The notes under the pieces were generated by a model, which did no database searches, was not told where the DNA came from, and saw only the letters and a list, made by a program, of their open reading frames with translations. A stretch of 64,000 nt of DNA, taken from contig NZ_CM001857.1 in NCBI RefSeq assembly GCF_000400505.1, positions 737,574-801,573 on the forward strand. The letters run 5' to 3'. This document shows, in pieces, positions 46,892 to 53,733 of this stretch (the first letter of the stretch is position 1; the number at the start of each line of letters is the position of its first letter). The translations under genes were made by a program, and so were the position numbers. The DNA is from Musicola paradisiaca NCPPB 2511 (GTDB lineage Bacteria > Pseudomonadota > Gammaproteobacteria > Enterobacterales > Enterobacteriaceae).

Positions 46892-47752
46892 TCAGGGTTG
46901 GCGGCGCGGGCGTAGCATGCCGCCGTTGACGCCGAACAGAACCGACAGGCCGAAAAACAGCGTGGCGGTGAGGATCACCGCCGGGCCGGCCGGCAGGTCG
47001 GCGTAATAGGACCAGAGCAGGCCGATAAGGCTGGCGGTACCGCCGGTGATGACAGCGACGGCCAGCATCGTCGGCAGGCGGCGAGTCCAGAAACGGGCGC
47101 AGGCGGCGGGCAGCATCATCACGCCCACCGCCATCAGCGTGCCCAGTAGCTGGAATCCGGCCACCAGATTGAGCACTACCAGCGCCAGAAATAGCGCATG
47201 GATTACGGTGCGGGTCGGTCGCGACAGAATTTTCAGAAAGGTCACGTCGAAGGATTCGATCACCAACCCACGGTAGATCAGCGCCAGCGCCAGTACCGAG
47301 AACGATGCCGTCGCGCCGATGACGTACAGCGACGGCGCATCAATGGCGAGTATCGAGCCGAACAGCACATGCAACAGATCGACGCTGGAGCCGCGCAGCG
47401 AAACCAGTGTGACGCCAAGCGCCAGCGAACCCAGATAGAAGCCGGCGAAGCTGGCGTCCTCCTTCAATTCGGTATGGCGGCTGACCGCGCCGGACAGCAT
47501 GGCGACCGCCAGACCGGCGATAAAACCGCCGATGCCCATCGCCACCAGCGACATGCCGGAAATCAGGTAGCCGATCGCGACGCCAGGCAGCACCGCGTGC
47601 GATAGCGCATCCCCCACCAGGCTCATGCGGCGCAGCAACAGAAAACATCCCAATGGCGCGGCGCTTAAGGTCAGCGCCAGGCAACCGACCAGCGCCCGGC
47701 GCATAAAACCGAAATCGTTGAACGGATCAGCCAACAGGTGAAACAGCATCAT
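46892..47752 (-). CDS. Metal ABC importer permease
   Basis: An ABC-3 family permease of 286 residues with about eight membrane helices and family stretches RRMSLVGDALSHAVLPGVAIGYL and LGTLMAVGVMMLPAACARFW. The ATG at 47752 overlaps the ATPase stop (ATGA), so synthesis is coupled. Longer in-frame starts up to 48160 lie inside the ATPase gene and are rejected. The binding-protein gene follows after 35 bases. Confidence 0.9.
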   Translation of the reverse strand: MMLFHLLADPFNDFGFMRRALVGCLALTLSAAPLGCFLLLRRMSLVGDALSHAVLPGVAIGYLISGMSLVAMGIGGFIAGLAVAMLSGAVSRHTELKEDASFAGFYLGSLALGVTLVSLRGSSVDLLHVLFGSILAIDAPSLYVIGATASFSVLALALIYRGLVIESFDVTFLKILSRPTRTVIHALFLALVVLNLVAGFQLLGTLMAVGVMMLPAACARFWTRRLPTMLAVAVITGGTASLIGLLWSYYADLPAGPAVILTATLFFGLSVLFGVNGGMLRPRRQP

Positions 47753-48447
47753 TGCACCACCCTCAACGGCACGGGCATCGGCGATGACGACGGCGGCAAG
47801 ATCTGATGGCAATCCCCCCACTGATGTCCTTCCGGCGTGAGCTTCAGTACCCGTGGGAAGTGATGTTCCACCTGCGTCATGTCGTGCAGCACCGCCAGAA
47901 TGGTGCGCCCCTGAGCGTGAAGTTGTTCGATGAGCGTCAATAGCGCGCGGGTGGTCTGGGCGTCGATGCCGGTAAAGGGTTCGTCCAGCAGGATGACGGG
48001 GGATTGCATCACCAGCAGACGCGCGAACAGAACGCGCTGCAATTGTCCGCCGGACAGGGTGCCGATCGAGGCGTGGACGGCATCCGCCATGCCGACGTTC
48101 TCCAGCGCTTGCCGCGCCTTTTGTCGCCACTGGCCGCTGATGCGCCCGAAGAGGCCGCAATGCGGCAGGCTGCCCATCAGCACCAGGTCGCCGACGTTGA
48201 GCGGAAACTGACGATCGAACTCGGTCAATTGCGGCAGGTAGCCCAACTGGCGGCGAACGTCGGGCGCCATGCAGAAGTGTCCCGCCAGCGGCGGCAACAG
48301 GCCGGCCAGTGTTTTCAGCAGGGTGGATTTTCCTGTGCCGTTGGCGCCGATGATGGCGGTCAGCGAACCCGGCTCAAAGCAGCCGTCGATCGTACCCAGC
48401 GCCGACTGGCCCTGATAACCGAATGAGAGCGAATGCAACGCGATCAT
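47749..48447 (-). CDS. Metal ABC importer ATPase
   Basis: The 232-residue ATPase has Walker A GANGTGKST, LGYLPQLTEFD as Q-loop, signature LSGGQLQR, Walker B VILLDEPFTGID and AVLHDMTQ with the switch His. The start at 48447 overlaps the stop of the small upstream gene (ATGA). It is the third-from-last member of a four-gene coupled operon for zinc or manganese uptake. Confidence 0.9.
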   Translation of the reverse strand: MIALHSLSFGYQGQSALGTIDGCFEPGSLTAIIGANGTGKSTLLKTLAGLLPPLAGHFCMAPDVRRQLGYLPQLTEFDRQFPLNVGDLVLMGSLPHCGLFGRISGQWRQKARQALENVGMADAVHASIGTLSGGQLQRVLFARLLVMQSPVILLDEPFTGIDAQTTRALLTLIEQLHAQGRTILAVLHDMTQVEHHFPRVLKLTPEGHQWGDCHQILPPSSSPMPVPLRVVQ

Positions 48448-48548
48448 GCCAGCGCCGCCGCCCATACGATCAGGAACCATAACAACGCCAGCAGCGCGCC
48501 GATGAATAGCATGCGCCCCGGCGCAGAAAATGCATAAAGACTGAGCAC
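48444..48548 (-). CDS. 34-residue hydrophobic small protein heading the metal ABC operon
   Basis: A GTG at 48548, seven bases after AAGGAG, opens a frame of 34 codons ending in a TGA that overlaps the ATPase start. The product begins VLSLYAFSAPGRMLFIGAL and continues as a single strongly hydrophobic helix ending WAAALA. The ribosome site is the best in the operon, and the ATPase itself lacks one, so translation probably starts here. It may be a small membrane subunit or modulator of the importer, or a translated leader. I do not recognise a named family. Confidence 0.65.
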   Translation of the reverse strand: MLSLYAFSAPGRMLFIGALLALLWFLIVWAAALA

Positions 48549-48563
48549 GTCATTCTCCTTTTT

Positions 48564-48586
48564 GAATTGTTATAATATAACATAAC
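48564..48586 (-). promoter_or_regulatory. Zur box
   Basis: GAATTGTTATAATATAACATAAC agrees with the Zur consensus GAAATGTTATANTATAACATTTC at 20 of 23 positions, with a perfect core TGTTATAATATAACA. It lies directly before the ribosome site of the small-protein gene, over the expected -10 region, so the operon should be repressed by zinc-loaded Zur. Confidence 0.85.
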
Positions 48587-48840
48587 ATATTCTTGCCACC
48601 GGGGGAGAGGTAAAAAAATATTGCTGAATGGTTAAGACTGCTGATGGGTGATCAGGGCAGGTGGATGCCTGATTTTAGAATTTCTATTTGTATTTCAATT
48701 TGTTATATAATGTTAAACAGGGTGGGGAAGATACCGACAGTGAAAGATGCACATATTTTGTAGCATTTACCGGTTGAGTTTTCCGGAGGCGGGGAGGAAC
48801 CTGCGCTGTGTCTTTTTTTATACAACGCATGGAATCGATA

Positions 48841-49776
48841 ATGAAAATTACTATTAAATATCAACTGGCTGCCGTGGTTTTGGCGGCGTTGGTCGGGAGC
48901 AGCGCCGTACTGGCGCAGGATAAGATCCAATTGACCTACGCCGGCTCGATGGGGGTGGTGATGGACAAGGCGCTGGGCCCGACCTTCGCCCACAAGGAGA
49001 ATCTGACGTATCAGGGGCAAGGGCAAGGGGCGTATGGGATGGCGCGTCTGCTGGCCAGCAAAAAAGTGGTGGCGGATGTGTTCGTTTCCATCACGCCGGG
49101 GCCGATGCAGATCCTGAAGGATGCCGGGTTGATTGATGACGCGGTGCCGGTCGCCAGTACCCGCATGGTGATCGCCTATAACCCGAAAAGCCCATTCGCC
49201 GCCAAATTGGCCGCCTCCGATGCGGCAAAAGACAGTAACTGGCTGACGGTGTTGCAGGACAAATCGCTGAAGTTCGGCCGTACCGACCCGTATAACGACC
49301 CACAGGGGCAGAACATTATCTTTACCCTGCTGTTGGCGGAAAAATACTACCACCAGCCGGATGCAGCGAAAAAAGTGTTGGGCGAGGTGCAGAACCCGGC
49401 GCAGGTATTTATGGAAGGCGGCCTGTTGACCCGTCTGGAATCCGGCCAGATCGACGCCACGTCCGGCTATGAAAGCGCGGTACGCTCCGCCAAATTGCCG
49501 TATGTCACGCTGCCGGACGAAATCAACCTCAGCAACCCCACCATGTCGACGCAGTGGTACGACACCGTCAGTTTTACCATCAAGGACAGCGCCGGTAAGG
49601 ATCAGGTGTTGCACACCCAGCCGTTGGTGTTCTACGCGGCGGTGCTGAAGAACGCGCCCAATGCGAAAGAGGGGCGCAAGTTCATCGACTTCATGCTGAG
49701 TCAGGAAGGCCGGGGGCTGTTCAGCCAGAACGGCTATGACGTGCCGAAAGGCAGCGCGCTCTACGCCGGGAAATAA
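48841..49776 (+). CDS. Oxyanion-type ABC importer binding protein (molybdate/tungstate-like)
   Basis: The 311-residue protein has a signal peptide (MKITIKYQLAAVVLAALVGSSAVLAQ) and the PBP type II fold of the ModA/WtpA group: LTYAGSMGVVMDKAL, ADVFVSITPGPMQIL, RMVIAYNPKSPF and FGRTDPYNDPQGQNIIF. Such proteins bind molybdate, tungstate or sulfate-like anions. It is followed by a ModB-like permease after eight bases, but no ATPase is present nearby. Ligand identity is inference from fold only. Confidence 0.72.
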   Translation: MKITIKYQLAAVVLAALVGSSAVLAQDKIQLTYAGSMGVVMDKALGPTFAHKENLTYQGQGQGAYGMARLLASKKVVADVFVSITPGPMQILKDAGLIDDAVPVASTRMVIAYNPKSPFAAKLAASDAAKDSNWLTVLQDKSLKFGRTDPYNDPQGQNIIFTLLLAEKYYHQPDAAKKVLGEVQNPAQVFMEGGLLTRLESGQIDATSGYESAVRSAKLPYVTLPDEINLSNPTMSTQWYDTVSFTIKDSAGKDQVLHTQPLVFYAAVLKNAPNAKEGRKFIDFMLSQEGRGLFSQNGYDVPKGSALYAGK

Positions 49777-49784
49777 TTCCCCGT

Positions 49785-50540
49785 ATGGCGCGTTGGTTGA
49801 TGCTGCCGGCGCTGCTGTTGCTGGCGGTACCGTTCGTTACCTTGTTGGGGATTACGCCGTGGCGGCACTTCCGGCTGGCCTGGGGGGATGACGGGGCGAT
49901 TGCCGTTTCCGTCGGCCTCGGGCTGGTGGCGATCCTGCTGGTGGTGGCGCTGGGGTTGCCGACCGCGCTGTGGTTGTCGCGGGCGCAGGGGCGGCGCCGC
50001 TGGCTGGTGGAATTGCTGGTGACGATCCCGTTGCTGACGCCGCCGCTGGCGATGGGGATCGTACTGGTATCCAGTTACGGGCCGTACAGCCCTCTCGGCA
50101 GTTTGCTATCCCGCGCCGGGGTGGCGCTGGTGAATAACCCGGCGGCGTTCGTGGTGGCGCAGGTATACGGCGCGCTGCCCTATTTTATTACCTCCGCCCG
50201 TTCCGCATTCGCCGGTATCCCGCTGACAGTGGATGAGGCCGGGCGCATTCTCGGCGCCACGGCCTGGCAACGGCTGATCCACTTGACGCTGCCGTTGGCC
50301 GCGCCGGGACTGGCGGCGGCGGTCGCCATCGCCTGGGTGCGGGCGGTGGGGGAATTCGGCATCGTGATGATTTTTGCCTATTTCCCTCAGGGGATCCCGG
50401 TGAAGCTGTACGTCAATCTGCAAAATGACGGCGTGGATGCGGTCTATGCGCTGGTGTGGCTGTTACTGGCGATCGCGCTGCCGTTGCCGTTGTTGTGCTT
50501 CGGCTGGGCGGCGAAGAAAAATGCCCACGGCGATGCCTGA
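49785..50540 (+). CDS. ModB/CysT-like ABC permease without a linked ATPase
   Basis: The 251-residue protein has six hydrophobic segments and the EAA loop DEAGRILGATAWQRLIHLTLPLA with VRAVGEFGIVMIF, characteristic of molybdate/sulfate permeases. It follows the binding protein by eight bases with no strong ribosome site, implying coupling. The next gene is on the opposite strand, so the expected ATPase is missing from the locus and would have to be supplied by another transporter. Confidence 0.82.
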   Translation: MARWLMLPALLLLAVPFVTLLGITPWRHFRLAWGDDGAIAVSVGLGLVAILLVVALGLPTALWLSRAQGRRRWLVELLVTIPLLTPPLAMGIVLVSSYGPYSPLGSLLSRAGVALVNNPAAFVVAQVYGALPYFITSARSAFAGIPLTVDEAGRILGATAWQRLIHLTLPLAAPGLAAAVAIAWVRAVGEFGIVMIFAYFPQGIPVKLYVNLQNDGVDAVYALVWLLLAIALPLPLLCFGWAAKKNAHGDA

Positions 50541-50552
50541 AACGGACGGGCT

Positions 50553-51446
50553 TCAGTACGACTGCATCTGGGGATAAAGCGCGTAGCGATGGTGAGCAAT
50601 CAAGCGCGCGCCATCCAGCGCGTCGCCGGACGGGGGCGACAACGTTTGCTGCCATTCCGGCGTTAGCCAGGGGCGGATATGCAGGCCGATGCTGCCCATC
50701 AGCGACAGCCGCGGCAACCCGTGGCGCGCCACGGCGGCCAGCAGCAATTCGACGTCGCGGGCCGTGCGCTCCAGCAGTTGGCGGGCGACGGCGTCGCCCT
50801 GACGGGCGCAGTCGAACACGATTGGCGCAAAACGGGCATATTCTCCCGGTCTGGCATTGGCCAGCCAGCGTTGTTGTGCGTCGGCTTCATTCTCGAACGG
50901 CAAGGTCAGCGATTGGCTGAGCGGAGAGGATGGCAACCAACCCTGATGAACGCCCCAGGCGTGTTGCAGCGCCGCCAGCCCAAGCCGTGCGCCGCTGCCC
51001 TGATCGGAAATGGGGAATTCGTGGCCGCCGTAGGCGGTGATGGTGCGCTGATGCCAGGCCAGCCCGCAGGAGCCGGTGCCGGCGATCACCACCCCGGCAT
51101 CGTCCCCCTGATTGACCGCCAGACAGGCGCCGAGCGCATCCGTGTTCAGCACCTGCGCAGCGTAAGGGTGCGGCAGCGCCAGAAAAGCGTGATGGGCGCG
51201 CGGGTGCTCCGCGCCGGCCAGCGCCAGCCCGACATGCAGACGCGCGCAGTCCTGTTCCGACAGCCCGCTGTGTTTTAGCGCCAGCAGGATAGCGTCGTCA
51301 ACGGCCTGACGCACGCCGTCGACACCCAGCAGCAGGTTGGCGCGCCCGCCGTTGCCGTGGCCCATGGGCGAGCCGTCGGCGCGGTAGATGCGCGCCCGGC
51401 AGCCGGTACCGCCGCCGTCCACGCCGGCGTACAGTTTTTCCGTCAT
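50553..51446 (-). CDS. BadF/BadG-family kinase, N-acetylglucosamine kinase-like
   Basis: The 297-residue ASKHA protein has the phosphate-1 motif LYAGVDGGGTGCRARI, DALGACLAVNQG, the adenosine-side AGTGSCGLAWHQ and ISDQGSGARLGLAAL. Relatives phosphorylate GlcNAc or glucosamine. Its ATG overlaps the TGA of the short BadF-like gene upstream. Being in an operon with a sugar-binding protein, it probably phosphorylates the monosaccharide made from the imported glycan, which hints at an amino sugar or another hexose in the substrate. Confidence 0.82.
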   Translation of the reverse strand: MTEKLYAGVDGGGTGCRARIYRADGSPMGHGNGGRANLLLGVDGVRQAVDDAILLALKHSGLSEQDCARLHVGLALAGAEHPRAHHAFLALPHPYAAQVLNTDALGACLAVNQGDDAGVVIAGTGSCGLAWHQRTITAYGGHEFPISDQGSGARLGLAALQHAWGVHQGWLPSSPLSQSLTLPFENEADAQQRWLANARPGEYARFAPIVFDCARQGDAVARQLLERTARDVELLLAAVARHGLPRLSLMGSIGLHIRPWLTPEWQQTLSPPSGDALDGARLIAHHRYALYPQMQSY

Positions 51447-51991
51447 GCGTGAGCCTCCCGGTTCAGATAGGGCAGGCAGGCTTGCGCCAGCGCGCCGCTG
51501 AGGCCGACTCTGGATGCCAGCGATGCGGGGACGGCCTGCGCCAGCGCCGCCAGTTCGTCGGCGCAGCGCATCAGCAGGGCGATGGCCAACGGATCCTGCG
51601 GTTGCGCCAGTACATCGGCGCTTAGCGCCGCATAGTCTGACGCCTGTGCCTGCTTCGACCAGTCCACCACCTGTTCGATGCTGCCGTCGAAACGGGCGAA
51701 CAGCGCGTTGCCGAGCGGTGTCAGCGATTTAATGCCTTCCACCGCCTGCAACATTTCCTGCACGCTCCACAACCCAAGCCGCGACAGGCTGGCCGGATCA
51801 CCAATCGGGAACAGGCTGCCGCCCAGGCGTTGCAGTCGCCCTTGCTGCCAGCACAGCAACCGGGTATAGCACCCGGTCACGATGACGGCGTGCGCCTGCT
51901 CCGGCCATAACTGCTGGCAGATGTCGCTTTCCTTACGGCGATCGCAAGGCGTATCGCCGTCGATTGGAACGGGCGTAAACAGGTAGTTCAT
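51443..51991 (-). CDS. Truncated BadF-like protein, lacks the N-terminal kinase half
   Basis: The 182-residue product aligns with the C-terminal part of the neighbouring BadF kinase: VTGCYTRLLCWQQGRLQRLGG corresponds to IAGTGSCGLAWHQ..., and GDPASLSRLGLWSVQEML to the conserved DQGSGARLGL. The N-terminal phosphate-binding DGGGT domain (about 100 residues) is absent and the GTGS motif is altered. The binding-protein gene ends two bases upstream, so there is no room for a lost 5' part; this is not a simple frameshift. It overlaps the full-length kinase by ATGA. It may be a non-catalytic partner. Confidence 0.65.
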   Translation of the reverse strand: MNYLFTPVPIDGDTPCDRRKESDICQQLWPEQAHAVIVTGCYTRLLCWQQGRLQRLGGSLFPIGDPASLSRLGLWSVQEMLQAVEGIKSLTPLGNALFARFDGSIEQVVDWSKQAQASDYAALSADVLAQPQDPLAIALLMRCADELAALAQAVPASLASRVGLSGALAQACLPYLNREAHA

Positions 51992-51993
51992 GG

Positions 51994-53304
51994 TTATGAC
52001 TTTTTCTGCTGCTGCTGACGGTTGGCGGCAATCGTCTCGTTCAGGCGTTTGACGTCGTTTTCGGTTAGGCGCAGGTACTCGTCGAACGACACTTGATTGT
52101 TCAGGTATTGGGTAAAGCGGGTCAGGATAATCGGGTACAGCTCGTTGCCGCCCAGACTTTCCATTTTCTCCCAGTCGAAGACGTAGGCCGGAATCTTGGC
52201 GATTTCGGTGCGAGCGGTGTTCAACCCATCGATAACGTGTTGATCTTTGGTCTGATAGTTCAGGTTGGGGATGTCGGCACCGACGATGATATTAAAGTGT
52301 TCGGCGATTTCACGTTGGATGGCATCGCTGCCCAGCCATTCCATGAATTCGGCCACTTCTTTCGGGTGTTTGCTGGTCTTGAACGGCATGATGAAGGTGG
52401 CGCCGCCCATGGAAATGCATTTTTCCTTGCAAGGCGCCGGCAGCATCTTCCAGTCGAAGCCGTTACCGATCTGTTTGCTGAACTGGTTCAACTGCCAGTT
52501 GCCGGAGAAGTAGGTGACGATGTTGCCGTTGACGAAGTCGTCCGCCATGCTCTTGTACTGCCCACCGCCGGCGGCGCCCCACATCTCACGCGGGAAAATG
52601 CCTTCATCCGACCAACGTTTCAGATCCTTGATCCAGGCTTGCGCGGCGGCGTCCGGGAAGGTGATTTTGCCGTCTTTTTCATAGCGAGTGCCGTAGGAAT
52701 AAGCCGGGCCGGAGAAACGAAAACCGCTGCGGTCGATGGTGAACGGGATCGCGACGCCGGTTTTCTCCGCCACTTGCTTCGAGGCCGCCATCAGCTGTTC
52801 CATGGTATAGCCCGCCTGCGGCACCGGTACGCCGGCCTGCTGGAACAGTGTGATATTGATAAACGGCAGGTCGGCAGTCCAGGACGCGACGAACCCCGGC
52901 AGCGCGTTGTCTTTGTGTACCCCTTTCACCCGCATGATTTTCTCAATGCTGGCGCCATAGCGTTTTTCAAAGCTGGCCGGGTCAGACAAATAGGGACGTA
53001 AATCCAGTGTGTAGGAGAGCAACCCCATTTGAGTGGTTTTGGCGATATCCGGCCCCAGCCCGGCGGCTAATTGCATCGGCAACTGGGTTTGCAGCGCGTT
53101 GTAGCCGGTGCTGACGAAATTCACGTCGATATGATCGTTATTTTGCGAGAACGATTTCACTTTCTGTTCCATGAAATGAACCAGTTCCGGATCGTCGTCG
53201 CTATATAAGAAAGTGATCTGTGTTTTTGCCGCCATGACACTGCTGCTGGCAAGGGCGCCCAGCATGATGAATGAAGAAAACAGAGCGTGCTTATAACGGT
53301 TCAT
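51994..53304 (-). CDS. Sugar ABC importer, periplasmic binding protein (GH105 locus)
   Basis: The 436-residue protein has a signal peptide (MNRYKHALFSSFIMLGALASSSVMA) and a family 1 solute-binding fold: ELVHFMEQKVKSFSQNNDHIDVNFV, LAAGLGPDIAKTTQMGLL, VTYFSGNWQLNQF and GGATFIMPFKTSKHPKEVAEFM. Acidic and aromatic residues suggest an oligosaccharide ligand. GGAAG precedes ATG 53304. It is divergent from the toroid-GH105-ATPase-permease unit, which supplies the rest of the importer. A short Gln/Lys C-terminal tail (RQQQQKKS) is unusual but harmless. Confidence 0.88.
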   Translation of the reverse strand: MNRYKHALFSSFIMLGALASSSVMAAKTQITFLYSDDDPELVHFMEQKVKSFSQNNDHIDVNFVSTGYNALQTQLPMQLAAGLGPDIAKTTQMGLLSYTLDLRPYLSDPASFEKRYGASIEKIMRVKGVHKDNALPGFVASWTADLPFINITLFQQAGVPVPQAGYTMEQLMAASKQVAEKTGVAIPFTIDRSGFRFSGPAYSYGTRYEKDGKITFPDAAAQAWIKDLKRWSDEGIFPREMWGAAGGGQYKSMADDFVNGNIVTYFSGNWQLNQFSKQIGNGFDWKMLPAPCKEKCISMGGATFIMPFKTSKHPKEVAEFMEWLGSDAIQREIAEHFNIIVGADIPNLNYQTKDQHVIDGLNTARTEIAKIPAYVFDWEKMESLGGNELYPIILTRFTQYLNNQVSFDEYLRLTENDVKRLNETIAANRQQQQKKS

Positions 53305-53375
53305 AGGAATCTTCCATTTCATTTTCATTATGAGTGGTGCCATTTCTGGATATTTCGCCCGGCATATTATGCATT

Positions 53376-53391
53376 AATGCAAATTTGCATT
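53376..53391. promoter_or_regulatory. Palindromic operator, binding-protein side
   Basis: AATGCAAATTTGCATT is a perfect 16-bp palindrome about 70 bp upstream of the binding-protein start. A close relative lies at 53571-53587, and half-sites at 53514 and 53534. Probable target of the LacI regulator at 60476. Confidence 0.6.
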
Positions 53392-53489
53392 GATACGGTT
53401 ATTCAGCAATGGATGATGAACAAAAATGGCCGTCGTTTTTGTGAGGCACTTTAAATATATTTCAGCGAATCCCGGAGTCAACGCCTTTG

Positions 53490-53505
53490 TGTGATAAGAA
53501 TCTCA
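53490..53505 (+). promoter_or_regulatory. CRP site and promoter for the toroid-GH105 operon
   Basis: TGTGA-TAAGAA-TCTCA matches the CRP core at nine of ten positions. A -10-like TATGAT (53530-53535) downstream puts the site close to the class II position for the plus-strand operon. Confidence 0.5.
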
Positions 53506-53571
53506 TATTGTTGATGCGAAAATTTACTCTATGATGCAAATAATAGATGTTAAGTGGAAATTATTTCTTTA

Positions 53572-53586
53572 ATGCAAAATTTGCAT
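53572..53586 (+). promoter_or_regulatory. Palindromic operator, toroid-GH105 side
   Basis: ATGCAAAATTTGCAT is the same operator as at 53376 with one extra central base, about 150 bp ahead of the toroid-type gene and just downstream of its predicted promoter. The two sites are about 195 bp apart, suitable for looping. Confidence 0.6.
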
Positions 53587-53733
53587 CAATGTATCAAGGA
53601 CTTCGGCGGCGACGCGATAAAATTGCATTGCGCCAGATATAACAGCGTAGCGCGATGAGTGCGTCGGTTAATTCTGTCATCAGTTTATTTTATTGAATTA
53701 ATTCATTCGTCTTCGTGGTAACAAGGATTACCT

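Noticed and set aside
48690..48720. A second Zur- or ModE-like site (TGTTATATAATG) before the oxyanion importer
   Set aside because: Agreement with the Zur core is only moderate and the ModE spacing is not met.
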